A stretch of DNA of 14,152 nt from Cyanobacteria bacterium UBA5018. GTDB lineage: Bacteria; Cyanobacteriota; Cyanobacteriia; PCC-6307; Cyanobiaceae. The DNA lies in contig DGYA01000133.1 in NCBI GenBank assembly GCA_002396505.1, positions 1 through 14,152 on the forward strand, given 5' to 3'. The notes beneath the pieces were generated by a model. That model was given only the letters and a program-made list of their open reading frames with translations, did not search any database and had not been told where the DNA came from. A program made the translations under genes and the position numbers. Of this stretch, positions 1-6,500 are shown in pieces. Within the stretch, counting starts at the first letter, position 1, and each line of letters starts with the position of its first letter.

Positions 1-207
1 AGCAGCGTTGATGTCGCGGTCGTGAACCGTTCCGCAACTCGGGCACTGCCATTCCCGAATCGACAGCTCTTTTTTGCCGTCGTGATGTGCGCAGGTTGAG
101 TCGTTCCAGACCACCCGCGCACAGCCAAACTCCTTTGCCAGCGCCAGCTGTTGATGGGGGTGCGGGTAGAGGCGGTAGCGGTAGCGTTGCTTCACACCAA
201 CCATCAT
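1..207 (-). pseudogene. tnpB: TnpB remnant of an IS200/IS605 element, internally deleted, 3' end outside the window
   Basis: The minus strand from ATG at 207 reads 69 in-frame residues to the window edge. The start (MMVGVKQRYRYRLYPHPHQQ, then FGCARVVWND) is the typical N-terminus of IS605 TnpB. After about residue 37 it jumps straight into the C-terminal zinc-ribbon region (HHDGKKELSIREW, CPSCG, then HDRDINAA). TnpB proteins normally have several hundred residues between these parts, holding most of the RuvC-like nuclease fold. That segment is missing without a frameshift, and the first Cys pair of the ribbon is reduced to a single Cys. The Asp-rich HDRDINAA block carries the last RuvC catalytic Asp in intact relatives. 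TnpB is an RNA-guided nuclease encoded by the transposon; this version should be inactive. The alternative start at 204 differs by one residue. It lies 17 bases from the divergent tnpA start. Confidence 0.85.
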
Positions 208-224
208 GCCAACGTTGCGGTGTA

Positions 225-650
225 ATGGCGCAGCCACCGCTCAGGCGAGGTAGGCATAGCGTTTCGAGGCTCGTTGTCCATCTGGTCTTTGTGGTCAAGG
301 ACAGGAGAAAGGCCCTGATCGGCGCTGCTCTGCACCGGATGCAGGAGGTCTGCCTGGGCATTGCCGAAAAGATGGGCTTCCAGTTGATGGAGCTGACCGG
401 CGAAGCGGACAACTTTGCTGGTGGTGGAGGACAACCAGCTGCTGTTCGAATACCCGCAGACGATCTCGGTCTCGACGCTGGTAAACCACCTCAAGGGCGT
501 CAGCAGTTGGATGTGCTGCGCAAGGAGTTCCCTGAGCTAACGGCCCGTGGCGCACACCTCTGGACGCCCAACTACTTCGCCGCTTCCGCTGGCGATGCGC
601 CGATTGAACGGCTCAGGGAGTATGTGGAGGCTCAGGAAAAGCCGTCCTAA
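225..650 (+). pseudogene. tnpA: Decayed IS200/IS605 TnpA (Y1 transposase) with two compensating frameshifts
   Basis: TnpA is the single-strand HUH transposase that moves IS200/IS605 elements. From ATG 225 the frame gives RRGRHSVSRLVVHLVFVVKD, the usual TnpA start, and then MGFQLMELTGEADN. Right after GEAD the conserved His-x-His (normally DHVHLLV) should follow. Instead the frame shifts by one and the family sequence continues in the next frame (EYPQTISVSTLVNHLKGVSS, about 448-507). Two extra bases near 514-515 restore the first frame, which continues LRKEFPEL, HLWTPNYFAASAG and ends REYVEAQEKPS. The catalytic Tyr block (REYVEAQ) is therefore still present, but the HUH metal-binding block is lost. 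The open frame reaches upstream to 87, but codons before 225 have no family similarity and overlap tnpB. The element is predicted to be immobile on its own. Confidence 0.85.
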
Positions 651-817
651 AGGAAGGGGTTTGTATCCCAGAACAGCTCGGCGATCAGCGGATTGGCCGC
701 ATCGATCGAATCCGGAAGCGTGAACTGGCCGCGAGCCACCGATCTGCCGTTGCGGGCGATCACCACCTCGGTTTCGGCGCCGGTTTCAATCGCCTCCACC
801 AGGCGCGAGAGGTGGGT
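647..817 (-). pseudogene. Decayed Phd/YefM-type antitoxin, copy 1
   Basis: The minus strand from 817 reads THLSRLVEAIETGAETEVVI, then ARNGRSVARGQFTLPDSIDA, then ANPLIAELFWDTNPFL and a stop at 647-649. THLSRLVExI...EVVIARNGRPVA is the core of Phd/YefM antitoxins, which bind operator DNA through the N-terminus and neutralise a toxin through the C-terminus. Here the usual N-terminal start and the ExK that precedes THL are lost: the codons before THL read APT rather than EAKT. The stretch after GRxVA is joined directly to GQFTLPDS, where relatives usually have an intervening RLVP-type segment, so an internal deletion is inferred. Its stop overlaps the tnpA stop. No toxin gene follows it. The same decayed antitoxin is repeated at 2331-2470. 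Confidence 0.75.
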
Positions 818-818
818 T
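690..818. repeat. Direct repeat of about 129 bp, left copy
   Basis: Bases 690-818 match 2331-2459 at a constant offset of 1641 with no gaps and 9 mismatches that I count by eye, about 93% identity. The repeat consists of the decayed Phd-type antitoxin coding sequence. The two copies have the same orientation and flank both intact toxin-antitoxin pairs. Confidence 0.85.
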
Positions 819-821
819 GGC

Positions 822-841
822 GCGATTGCCAGCCCAATCGC
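822..841. repeat. Small hairpin GCGATTG / CAATCGC
   Basis: A perfect 7-base inverted repeat with a 6-base loop (GCGATTG, CCAGCC, CAATCGC) lies between the decayed antitoxin and the operator-like repeats of the next module. The corresponding stretch of the right-hand repeat copy is shorter and lacks it, so it is an insertion or a rearranged scar in the left copy. Function unknown. Confidence 0.5.
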
Positions 842-856
842 AAGCCCTTCTCCGCT

Positions 857-880
857 AGTCTGACCAGACTGACCAGACCA
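857..880. promoter_or_regulatory. Operator-like repeats of the Phd/PIN toxin-antitoxin pair
   Basis: The sequence AGTCTGACCAGACT (857-870) has perfect 6-base arms around AC. CTGACCAGA is repeated in tandem at 860-868 and 869-877, followed by CCA. It ends only a few bases before the antitoxin start at 885 and faces the decayed antitoxin on the other side. Phd/YefM antitoxins repress their own operons by binding short palindromes at this position, so it is a likely operator. A related 19-bp perfect palindrome occurs at 2474-2492. No convincing -35/-10 pair was identified here. Confidence 0.55.
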
Positions 881-884
881 ATTT

Positions 885-1157
885 ATGTCCTTCGTTCAGG
901 GTGCCCCCTCATCGGGCCCTTCGGGCCCGGCCGCGACCCGTTGCGTCAATGTGCAGGAGGCGAAGACCCATCTTTCGGCCCTGCTGGCCAGGGTCGCCGC
1001 CGGCGAGCGCATTGTGCTGTCTCGCCATGGCAAACCCATCGCCCAGCTGGTGCCCCTGGATCCCAGCCCTCGCCGGCAGCTCGGCTTCCTGCAGGGAAGG
1101 GTGGATGAGGCGTTCTTCGAGCCCCTGCCCAACGACGAACTGGAGCGCTGGGGCTGA
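885..1157 (+). CDS. Type II toxin-antitoxin antitoxin, Phd/YefM family
   Basis: This 90-residue protein is the likely antitoxin of the PIN-domain toxin that follows. It should bind and block the toxin and repress the shared operon. The Phd/YefM core starts at residue 21: VNVQEAKTHLSALLARVAAG, then ERIVLSRHGKPIAQLVPLDP. The C-terminus (LGFLQGRVDEAFFEPLPNDE...) is the part expected to wrap the toxin. ATG 885 is chosen because it is the only good start before VNVQEAKTHL; it adds an unusual Pro/Ser/Gly-rich 20-residue tail whose codons hold a GC-rich hairpin (913-929). A GTG at residue 23 would cut into the conserved core and is unlikely. No clear ribosome binding site is visible. The stop TGA shares one base with the toxin start, indicating translational coupling. 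Compared with the two decayed antitoxins nearby, this protein is only distantly similar. Confidence 0.88.
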   Translation: MSFVQGAPSSGPSGPAATRCVNVQEAKTHLSALLARVAAGERIVLSRHGKPIAQLVPLDPSPRRQLGFLQGRVDEAFFEPLPNDELERWG

Positions 1158-1546
1158 TGAAACTGCTGCTCGACACCCACGTGTTGCTCTGGGCCCTGCT
1201 GGAACCCCAGAAGCTCTCCCCTGAGTTGCACAACGCCCTGGAGGACAGCAATAACACGCTCGTTGTCAGCGCCGCCTCCGCCTGGGAGATCGCCACGAAG
1301 TGGCGGTTGGGAAAACTGCAGTACGCCCGATCCGTCGTCGACAACTACGCCATGGCCCTGCACCGTCTGGCGGCGGTCGATCTGCCGATAAGCGCTGCTG
1401 TGGCCCGTCAGGCCGGCCTGTGGGCCGTGCCGCACCGAGATCCTTTTGATCGTCTGCTGGCGGCCCAGGCCAGGTCCGACGACCTCGTGCTGGCCAGCAC
1501 CGATCAGGCGTTCACCCAGTTCGAAGGGGTGGTGACCCTGGGGTAA
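1157..1546 (+). CDS. vapC: PIN-domain toxin (VapC-like ribonuclease)
   Basis: This 129-residue protein has the length and layout of a VapC-type PIN toxin, an Mg-dependent endoribonuclease that cuts RNA in the cytoplasm and stops growth when not bound by its antitoxin. The start MKLLLDTHVLLWAL carries the first acidic residue D6. VVSAASAWEIATKWRLGKL gives E44, the block PHRDPFDRLLAAQA gives D95/D98, and VLASTDQAF gives D116. These are the four acidic positions expected for a working active site, so the toxin appears intact. Its ATG overlaps the stop of the antitoxin by one base (TGATGA), the usual arrangement for such a pair. The pairing of a Phd-type antitoxin with this PIN subtype is common in cyanobacteria and proteobacteria. 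The 139 bases after it hold no gene and lead into the higBA promoter. Confidence 0.9.
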   Translation: MKLLLDTHVLLWALLEPQKLSPELHNALEDSNNTLVVSAASAWEIATKWRLGKLQYARSVVDNYAMALHRLAAVDLPISAAVARQAGLWAVPHRDPFDRLLAAQARSDDLVLASTDQAFTQFEGVVTLG

Positions 1547-1634
1547 GCCTTTGGCACCAGCGTGTTCCGACAGCCCAATTGGGCCCGCAGGACCGCTGGC
1601 TCAGCCCCAGGCCAGGGCGGCAAGCGGCAGTAGG

Positions 1635-1663
1635 TTGTTGCTCGTTGCGCACTGCGCTACACT
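1635..1663 (+). promoter_or_regulatory. Predicted sigma-70 promoter of higBA
   Basis: TTGTTG at 1635-1640 and TACACT at 1658-1663 are separated by 17 bases, the ideal spacing. Transcription would start near 1670, giving a leader of about 16 bases before the GTG of higB. This suggests higBA is expressed independently of the upstream PIN pair. Confidence 0.55.
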
Positions 1664-1685
1664 GAGCCAATGGTGGTTCGGCTAT

Positions 1686-1964
1686 GTGATTCAGGCCTTT
1701 CGGCACAAGGGGCTGCGCCTGTTCTTCGAAACGGGCAAAACGGCTGGAATCCAGCCATCTCTTGGCGGCAAGCTCCGTCTGCAGCTCGCAGCGTTGCACT
1801 CCGCTGCCCAGATCGAGGATCTGGATCTGCCGGGCTATCGCCTGCATCTGCTCAAGGGGTCAGACAAGGGGCGGTGGTCGATCTGGGTGAACGGCAATTG
1901 GCGGCTCACGTTTGTGTTCCGCGACGGCCACGTGTTCGATCTCGATTTCGAGGATTACCACTGA
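1686..1964 (+). CDS. higB: HigB-type toxin (RelE/ParE superfamily mRNA interferase)
   Basis: This 92-residue protein matches HigB in length and pattern: (V)IQAFRHKGLRLFFETG, KTAGIQPSLGGKLRLQLAAL, IEDLDLPGYRLHLLKGS, then RWSIWVNGNWRLTFVF and the ending FDLDFEDYH. HigB toxins cut mRNA on the ribosome and are held inactive by HigA. GTG 1686 is chosen because the family begins exactly at IQxFRHKGL. The open frame runs further upstream to 1551, but those codons do not resemble the family and would cross the predicted promoter. A weak GGTGG at 1671-1676 may help ribosome binding. The toxin gene precedes the antitoxin gene, as is typical of higBA, and its stop shares one base with the higA start. 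The conserved NWR and terminal DYH residues are present, so it appears functional. Confidence 0.9.
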   Translation: MIQAFRHKGLRLFFETGKTAGIQPSLGGKLRLQLAALHSAAQIEDLDLPGYRLHLLKGSDKGRWSIWVNGNWRLTFVFRDGHVFDLDFEDYH

Positions 1965-2257
1965 TGCAGATGCACAATCCACCACACCCTGGCGAGTTCA
2001 TCGCCGGCGTGTATCTCGAGCCCTGTGGGCTCTCGATTCGTCAGGTGGCCGAGCGGCTGGGGGTTTCGGCCTCCACATTTCAGCGGCTGGTGGCGGGCAA
2101 AAGCCGGATCACGCCGGATATGGCGCTGAGGTTGTCGCGGGTACTGGGGCGTAGTGCCGAAAGCTGGCTTTCCCTGCAGGACAGCCACGATCTCTGGCAG
2201 GCCCGCCAGCGCCTGGACCTCTCAGCGCTGACACCGATGGAGTTCACCCCGGCATGA
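1964..2257 (+). CDS. higA: HigA-type antitoxin (XRE-family HTH)
   Basis: This 97-residue protein is the HigA antitoxin of the preceding toxin; it neutralises HigB and represses the operon. The start (MQMHNPPHPGEFI) is the characteristic HigA opening. A helix-turn-helix spans about residues 24-46 (SIRQVAERLGVSASTFQRLV), followed by ITPDMALRLSRVLGRSAESW and the LQDSHDLWQAR segment usual for the family. ATG 1964 overlaps the higB stop by one base; a second ATG at 1970 (MHNPPHPG) is equally plausible. No disruption is visible, so the pair looks intact. Its coding region ends 73 bases before the right-hand copy of the repeat that flanks the island. Confidence 0.92.
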   Translation: MQMHNPPHPGEFIAGVYLEPCGLSIRQVAERLGVSASTFQRLVAGKSRITPDMALRLSRVLGRSAESWLSLQDSHDLWQARQRLDLSALTPMEFTPA

Positions 2258-2330
2258 ATGTTTCGCCAGGAGCCTTGCCGGCCAACGCCGCTGCGTCGAT
2301 CCCCGATGGCAGCGGGCCTGAGCTTTGTGC

Positions 2331-2459
2331 GGATCGGCCGCATCGATCGAATCCGGAAGCGTGAACTGGCCGCAGGCCACCGGTCTACCTTTGCGGGCGA
2401 TTACCACCTCGGTTTCGGCGCCGGTTTCAGTAGCCTCCACCAGGCGCGAGAGGTGGGTT
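2331..2459. repeat. Direct repeat of about 129 bp, right copy
   Basis: Partner of the repeat at 690-818, same orientation, about 93% identical without gaps. It lies just downstream of higA. Together the two copies bracket about 1.5 kb holding both complete toxin-antitoxin pairs. Confidence 0.85.
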
Positions 2460-2470
2460 TTGGCTTCAAA
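2331..2470 (-). pseudogene. Decayed Phd/YefM-type antitoxin, copy 2
   Basis: On the minus strand from 2470 the reading is FEAKTHLSRLVEATETGAET, then EVVIARKGRPVACGQFTLPD, then SIDAADP, after which similarity stops. It keeps the family's FEAKTHLSRL opening better than copy 1, but a TAG stop (2471-2473) stands directly before Phe, where relatives have a short start such as MVNV. It has the same inferred internal junction after GRPVA as copy 1, so the deletion happened before the duplication. The C-terminal toxin-binding part is lost and no toxin gene adjoins it. A palindromic operator-like site is preserved immediately upstream. Confidence 0.75.
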
Positions 2471-2473
2471 CTA

Positions 2474-2492
2474 GACCAGACCAGGTCTGGTC
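2474..2492. promoter_or_regulatory. Perfect 19-bp palindrome, probable antitoxin operator
   Basis: GACCAGACC, a central A, then GGTCTGGTC form perfect 9-base arms. The site abuts the decayed antitoxin copy 2 at the position where Phd-type antitoxins bind their own operator. It shares GACCAGAC with the repeats at 857-880. Confidence 0.6.
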
Positions 2493-2676
2493 GGCCCGGA
2501 CCAGCCGGACCAGCCCGGAGCTGCAGAACGGGGCCATGGGCCCATAGTCGAGCGATCTCCCCTGGGAATAGATGGGATAGCCTGAACTTCGGCAAGCCCA
2601 GGGTACGGGCATTATTCTTATTTTTCTGGAGACTTTTCCTGCCTGGAGGATTAGCCAGAACTTCCTTTGTAGGCTG

Positions 2677-3405
2677 ATGATCATTCCACCCAGTCAGCTT
2701 AAAAAAGCCTTGGGAAGCTTCCAGGGAAAATTTCTGCTGGCCTGTCTCTCGTCTGGGTTTGAGCCAACAATTGTCTATGCTGCAGGCAGCCAGATGCAAC
2801 TGGCAAATCTCTATCGTGCCATGGGGGCTAATTGGCGGCACTGCTTGGGTGCCTGCACCACAGGCGCTGCGACCTTGGAGCATCTCTCTTGCGTCAAGCC
2901 CAATATTTTGTTGATGTGCGATGACCTGCCAGATACGACTTTAGACAGCCTTTCGGAGCAAGCCAGAAAGCTGCAACCAGCGATAAGAACTATTGCAATC
3001 ATATCCAGAATTGACAAGTTCTGCAAGGATATCGAAATCCAGGTCGTTGTAGCCGACCAAGACTTTCTTGTCCATGAGGAGACAGTTACGCTGATGACGA
3101 TGGCCGTGGCCACCAACACCACGTACCACAGTCCATCAATTCTAAGGCGCTTAAACGAGCTTAACCAAAAGCCTGCGGCGCATGTTGAAGGCACCAACCT
3201 GCTCACCAGGCGCGAACGCCAACTGCTGGAGGCCTATGCCCTTGGCCTGAGCAATCAGGAAACCGCCAAGCAGCTCTGCTTATCAACGCGAACCGTGCAG
3301 ACCTACAGCTCCCAGCTCTTGCAAAAACTGGGCGCCAACAACAGGCAAAAAGCCCTGCGTCAGGCCATGAGGCTCGGCTTCAAGACCCTGGGTCGCTTGG
3401 CCTGA
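2677..3405 (+). CDS. LuxR/NarL-type DNA-binding regulator with a receiver-like N-terminus
   Basis: The 242-residue protein ends in a clear LuxR-type helix-turn-helix at about residues 175-235: LTRRERQLLEAYALGLSNQE, then TAKQLCLSTRTVQTYSSQLL, then QKLGANNRQKALRQAMRLG. It should bind DNA and control transcription. Residues about 14-150 resemble a receiver domain in size and pattern (KPNILLMCDDLPDTTLDSL). Aligning this with the usual PDLVLLDxxLP, the phospho-acceptor position is Cys81, with Asp82 next to it, so ordinary phosphorylation is doubtful. ATG 2677 overlaps a TGATGA; the ribosome site is weak (AGG at 2671). The gene is more AT-rich than its neighbours in its first half. It stands 149 bases upstream of the large RTX/Hint gene in the same direction, so it may regulate it; that is inference. 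I do not recognise a named family member. Confidence 0.85.
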   Translation: MIIPPSQLKKALGSFQGKFLLACLSSGFEPTIVYAAGSQMQLANLYRAMGANWRHCLGACTTGAATLEHLSCVKPNILLMCDDLPDTTLDSLSEQARKLQPAIRTIAIISRIDKFCKDIEIQVVVADQDFLVHEETVTLMTMAVATNTTYHSPSILRRLNELNQKPAAHVEGTNLLTRRERQLLEAYALGLSNQETAKQLCLSTRTVQTYSSQLLQKLGANNRQKALRQAMRLGFKTLGRLA

Positions 3406-3495
3406 GCTGGGCCGCCCTGGGCAAGCTGGCGGCGCAGCCCAAACAAGCCGACAACGCATCCAAACCCAATCGGTAGCACAGAACGCCGCAAAAAA

Positions 3496-3520
3496 CAATC
3501 GTCCTTAGTCGATTGCTAAG
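3496..3520. promoter_or_regulatory. Two overlapping, mutually exclusive hairpins upstream of the RTX/Hint gene
   Basis: CAATCG (3496-3501) pairs with CGATTG (3510-3515), and CTTAG (3504-3508) pairs with CTAAG (3516-3520). The arms overlap, so only one can form at a time. On the minus strand the first hairpin is followed by six T residues and resembles a weak terminator for antisense transcripts. On the plus strand the site overlaps a candidate -35 box, so it could equally be a regulator binding site. Confidence 0.35.
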
Positions 3521-3540
3521 AGTTACGGCGCCAATCTAAT
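3513..3540 (+). promoter_or_regulatory. Candidate promoter of the RTX/Hint gene
   Basis: TTGCTA (3513-3518) and TCTAAT (3535-3540) are 16 bases apart, a fair sigma-70 match. An alternative is TTACGG (3523-3528) with TATATT (3547-3552). Either would give a very short leader before GTG 3555 or ATG 3567. Confidence 0.3.
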
Positions 3541-3554
3541 TGTAGATATATTTT

Positions 3555-6500
3555 GTGTCTACGGAAATGGCAGCTGCCGAAGCCACCTCCTCCAGCCTCA
3601 CCAGCAGCCAGGTGGCTCCGCAGCAGTACGTGCTCGCTGCCGGCACTACGCTGCTCACTACTGAGGCGGAAGCGATCTGGGAGCAGGCGCTGGCCAAGGC
3701 CAGTAGCTACCTGACCAACCTGCTCAGCGATCCCAACCGCGAGGCCCTGTTCGCCGATGTGTTCGGCCGGGCCGGCACCGATGCGGCCACCTTTGCGGCC
3801 AACCTGCAGGCGCTGCTGGCCGCCCTGGGCGGCGACGGCCTGCAGATCGCGGTGGATCTGCGCTCCGATGGCGAACTCGCAGGTGCCTTCGCCGCCTATG
3901 CGGCCAGCGGCCACACCGGAACGGAGCGCATCTATGTGAATGCCGACAAGCTCAACAACAGCCTGCTGGATGTGAACCTGGCCACCAGCGCCCTGCTGGA
4001 GGAATTCGGCCACGCCTTGGATTGGCGCCTCAATGGCGGCGCCGATAGCCCTGGCGATGAGGGGCAGCTGTTTGCGGCTCAGGTCAGCGGCGTGGTGCTC
4101 ACGGCGGATCAGCGGGCGCTGATTGATGCGGAGGATGACACCTCAGTGCTGACGATTGAGGGGGTGCAGGTGGTGGTGGAGCTGGCAACTTTTACCGCCA
4201 CCACGGGCACTGACAACCCGGTGCTGAGCACAGATAACGACACGGTGACGGTCGAGGCCACCAACCAGATCCAAGCTGCTGACACCTTTAGCGGTGGAGC
4301 CGGTACCGACACCATTGCGATCGGTGTAGTCGGTGCTGGTGTTTCGGTTGATCTGAGGGCAGCCGCCGCCGACGGCAGCGGCGGCTTCCTCAGCTTTGAG
4401 GCGATTCAATTCCTCAACACCAGCGGAACCAGCACCGCCACCTTTGCTGCTGGACAATTCGATTCAGGCAAAATCGAGCTGACCTCTTCTTTCATTGGCA
4501 CTGCCTCCACCCAGGGCGTGGTGATCAACCTGGCAGCGGCTGGCACCTTTGATGCCTCCAGCTTCTCCTTCACCACCTGGAGCTCCGGCACCGACAGCTT
4601 CACCCTCGCAGGCTCGAGCGGTAACGACACGATCGTTGGCTCCAGCCAGGCTGATTCGATCAGTGGTGCCGCTGGTAACGACAGCCTCTCCGGTGGAGAC
4701 GGTAACGACACCATCGATGGCGGCACCGGCAACGACAGGATGAGCGGTGGTGCTGGTGTGGATTTCTTCATCACCTCCGCCACTGGTGGTTCCAGCACCG
4801 CTGCCTCGGGCAATGACATCCCCAATCCCATTATTATCGTAGGGAATACCCTCACCTTTGCCAACGGCGTTGACATCATCACCGACTTCACTGTCGGCAC
4901 CGACATCCTCAGTGGACGCGGTACATCACTCAGCAATATTAATAACTTAGTCAAAACCGCCAACACTGCGAATAGAGGCTACTACGCCTACGGCTCTTGG
5001 GGCACCAGCACCAATGTCTTCACATTTTCAAACGCCTGGTCCTCTACCAACAACGACCTGATCTTTGTCGTTGGTGATGGCAGCACCCTCACGTTGGTCA
5101 CCCACACCAGCTACACGATCCTGACCGATATCTCCGGCAGCATCGATACCACCGCACCAAGGATCATCTCCTTCACCACCACCACAGCCAACGGCTCCTA
5201 CAAGGCTGGTGACAGCATCAACATCACCGCCAACACCGACGAAAACATCCTGGCCGGTGGACAGATCACCGTCACCCTCAACACCGGTGCCACCGTCATC
5301 CTCACCGCTGCCACAACAGGGAGCACACTCACCGGCACCTATACCATCGCTGCTGGGCAGACTTCCGCTGACCTCACTGTCTCCAGCTTCACCATCGGCA
5401 CCGGCGCGATCGGTACCAGCAACGCCACACCGCGTGATGCCGGCTTTGGAAATGCCCTCACGTCCACTTCCGTTCCTTCAGGAGTCAACAACATTGCTGG
5501 CTCCTACGCCATTGTTGTTGATACCACAGCTCCGGCAGCGCTTACCCTCACGGCCCCTGCAGATTCGGGGAGCAGCAGTTCTGACGGCATCACCAAAAAC
5601 AGCGGCTTCTCAATTTCTACTCCGGAGGCCAACGCAACATGGCAATACTCCACCAATAGCGGCAGCAGCTGGACAGCAGGAAGTGCAACATCATTCGCAG
5701 TTGCTGATGGCACCTACAACAGCGGCGTGATTCAAGTACGGCAGATCGATCAAGCAGGGAATCCTGGACCCATCACCTCCAGCACGGCCTCAATCACGAT
5801 CGATACCACCGCCCCAACCAGCAACGTCGGTAGCCAATCCGCCCCGCTTGTGGAAGCTGGCGGCGCCAGCAACGCCACGGCCGGCACCGCGGCCGCCACG
5901 ATCACTGTCACCAAGGCTGACGCCCTCAGTAGCGCCTCCTTCGATAGCGCCGATCTCACCAGCAACGGCTGGTCCAGCGCCGATGCAGGTGCCACCTACA
6001 CCAAGGCCGGCAGCTATGGCACCGCAACCTTCACCATTGCCAGCGGGGTTGTTTCCTACAGCCTCAATAACAGCGCTGCCGCCACCCAGGCCCTCACCCA
6101 GGGGCAGGCTGCCGCGGATGGCTTCGGGACGCTGCGGATCGTCGATGCGGCTGGTAATAGCTCCCAGACGGCGGAGATCTCCTTTGCGATCACCGGCGCC
6201 AACGATTTCCCCGTCTTCTCGGTTCTCACCCCACCGGTTGAAACCACCGGCCGCAACAGCCAGACGGAGATCAGCTTCGCGGAACTCCTCGCCCAGGCCA
6301 ATGCCACCGACGGGGACGGCAGCGTGGTGGCCTTCCAGGTGGCCGCGGTGGCCAGCGGCAGCTTGCTGATCGGCAGCTCGGCAGGCACCGCCACAGCCTG
6401 GGCCGCCGGTAGCAACCACAGTGTCAATGCCGACACCAACCTCTACTGGACCCCCGCCGCCGGCCAGGCCGGCACCTTGGCCAACCCCCTGGCAACCGGT

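Larger units (their letters stand above)
2258..2676. other. Gene-poor gap of 419 bases between higA and the LuxR-type regulator
   Basis: No intact gene is supported here. The gap holds the right-hand decayed antitoxin (2331-2470), the 19-bp palindrome (2474-2492) and then GGACCAGCC-like repeats (about 2497-2514). From about 2520 to 2676 the sequence becomes more AT-rich toward the regulator start. A TATTCT at 2613-2618 could be a -10 box, but no convincing -35 accompanies it. Plus-strand open frames crossing this gap have no recognisable protein features. Confidence 0.6.

Noticed and set aside
87..224. Upstream in-frame extension of tnpA
   Set aside because: These codons overlap tnpB on the other strand and do not resemble TnpA; the family sequence begins just after ATG 225.
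896..1435. Minus-strand 179-residue open frame across the Phd/PIN pair
   Set aside because: A shadow of two well-supported overlapping genes, with no protein features of its own.
1573..1584. 12-bp palindrome GCCCAATTGGGC after the PIN toxin gene
   Set aside because: It has no loop and no T-run, so it is not a convincing terminator, and it is not near enough to the higBA promoter to be called an operator.
1551..1685. Longer start for higB
   Set aside because: HigB proteins start at the IQxFRHKGL segment, and the extension would run through the predicted promoter.
4611..4769. Short tandem DNA repeats that could suggest a CRISPR array
   Set aside because: They are codon-level repeats encoding RTX nonapeptides in an open frame, with no spacer-repeat pattern; no CRISPR array was seen anywhere.
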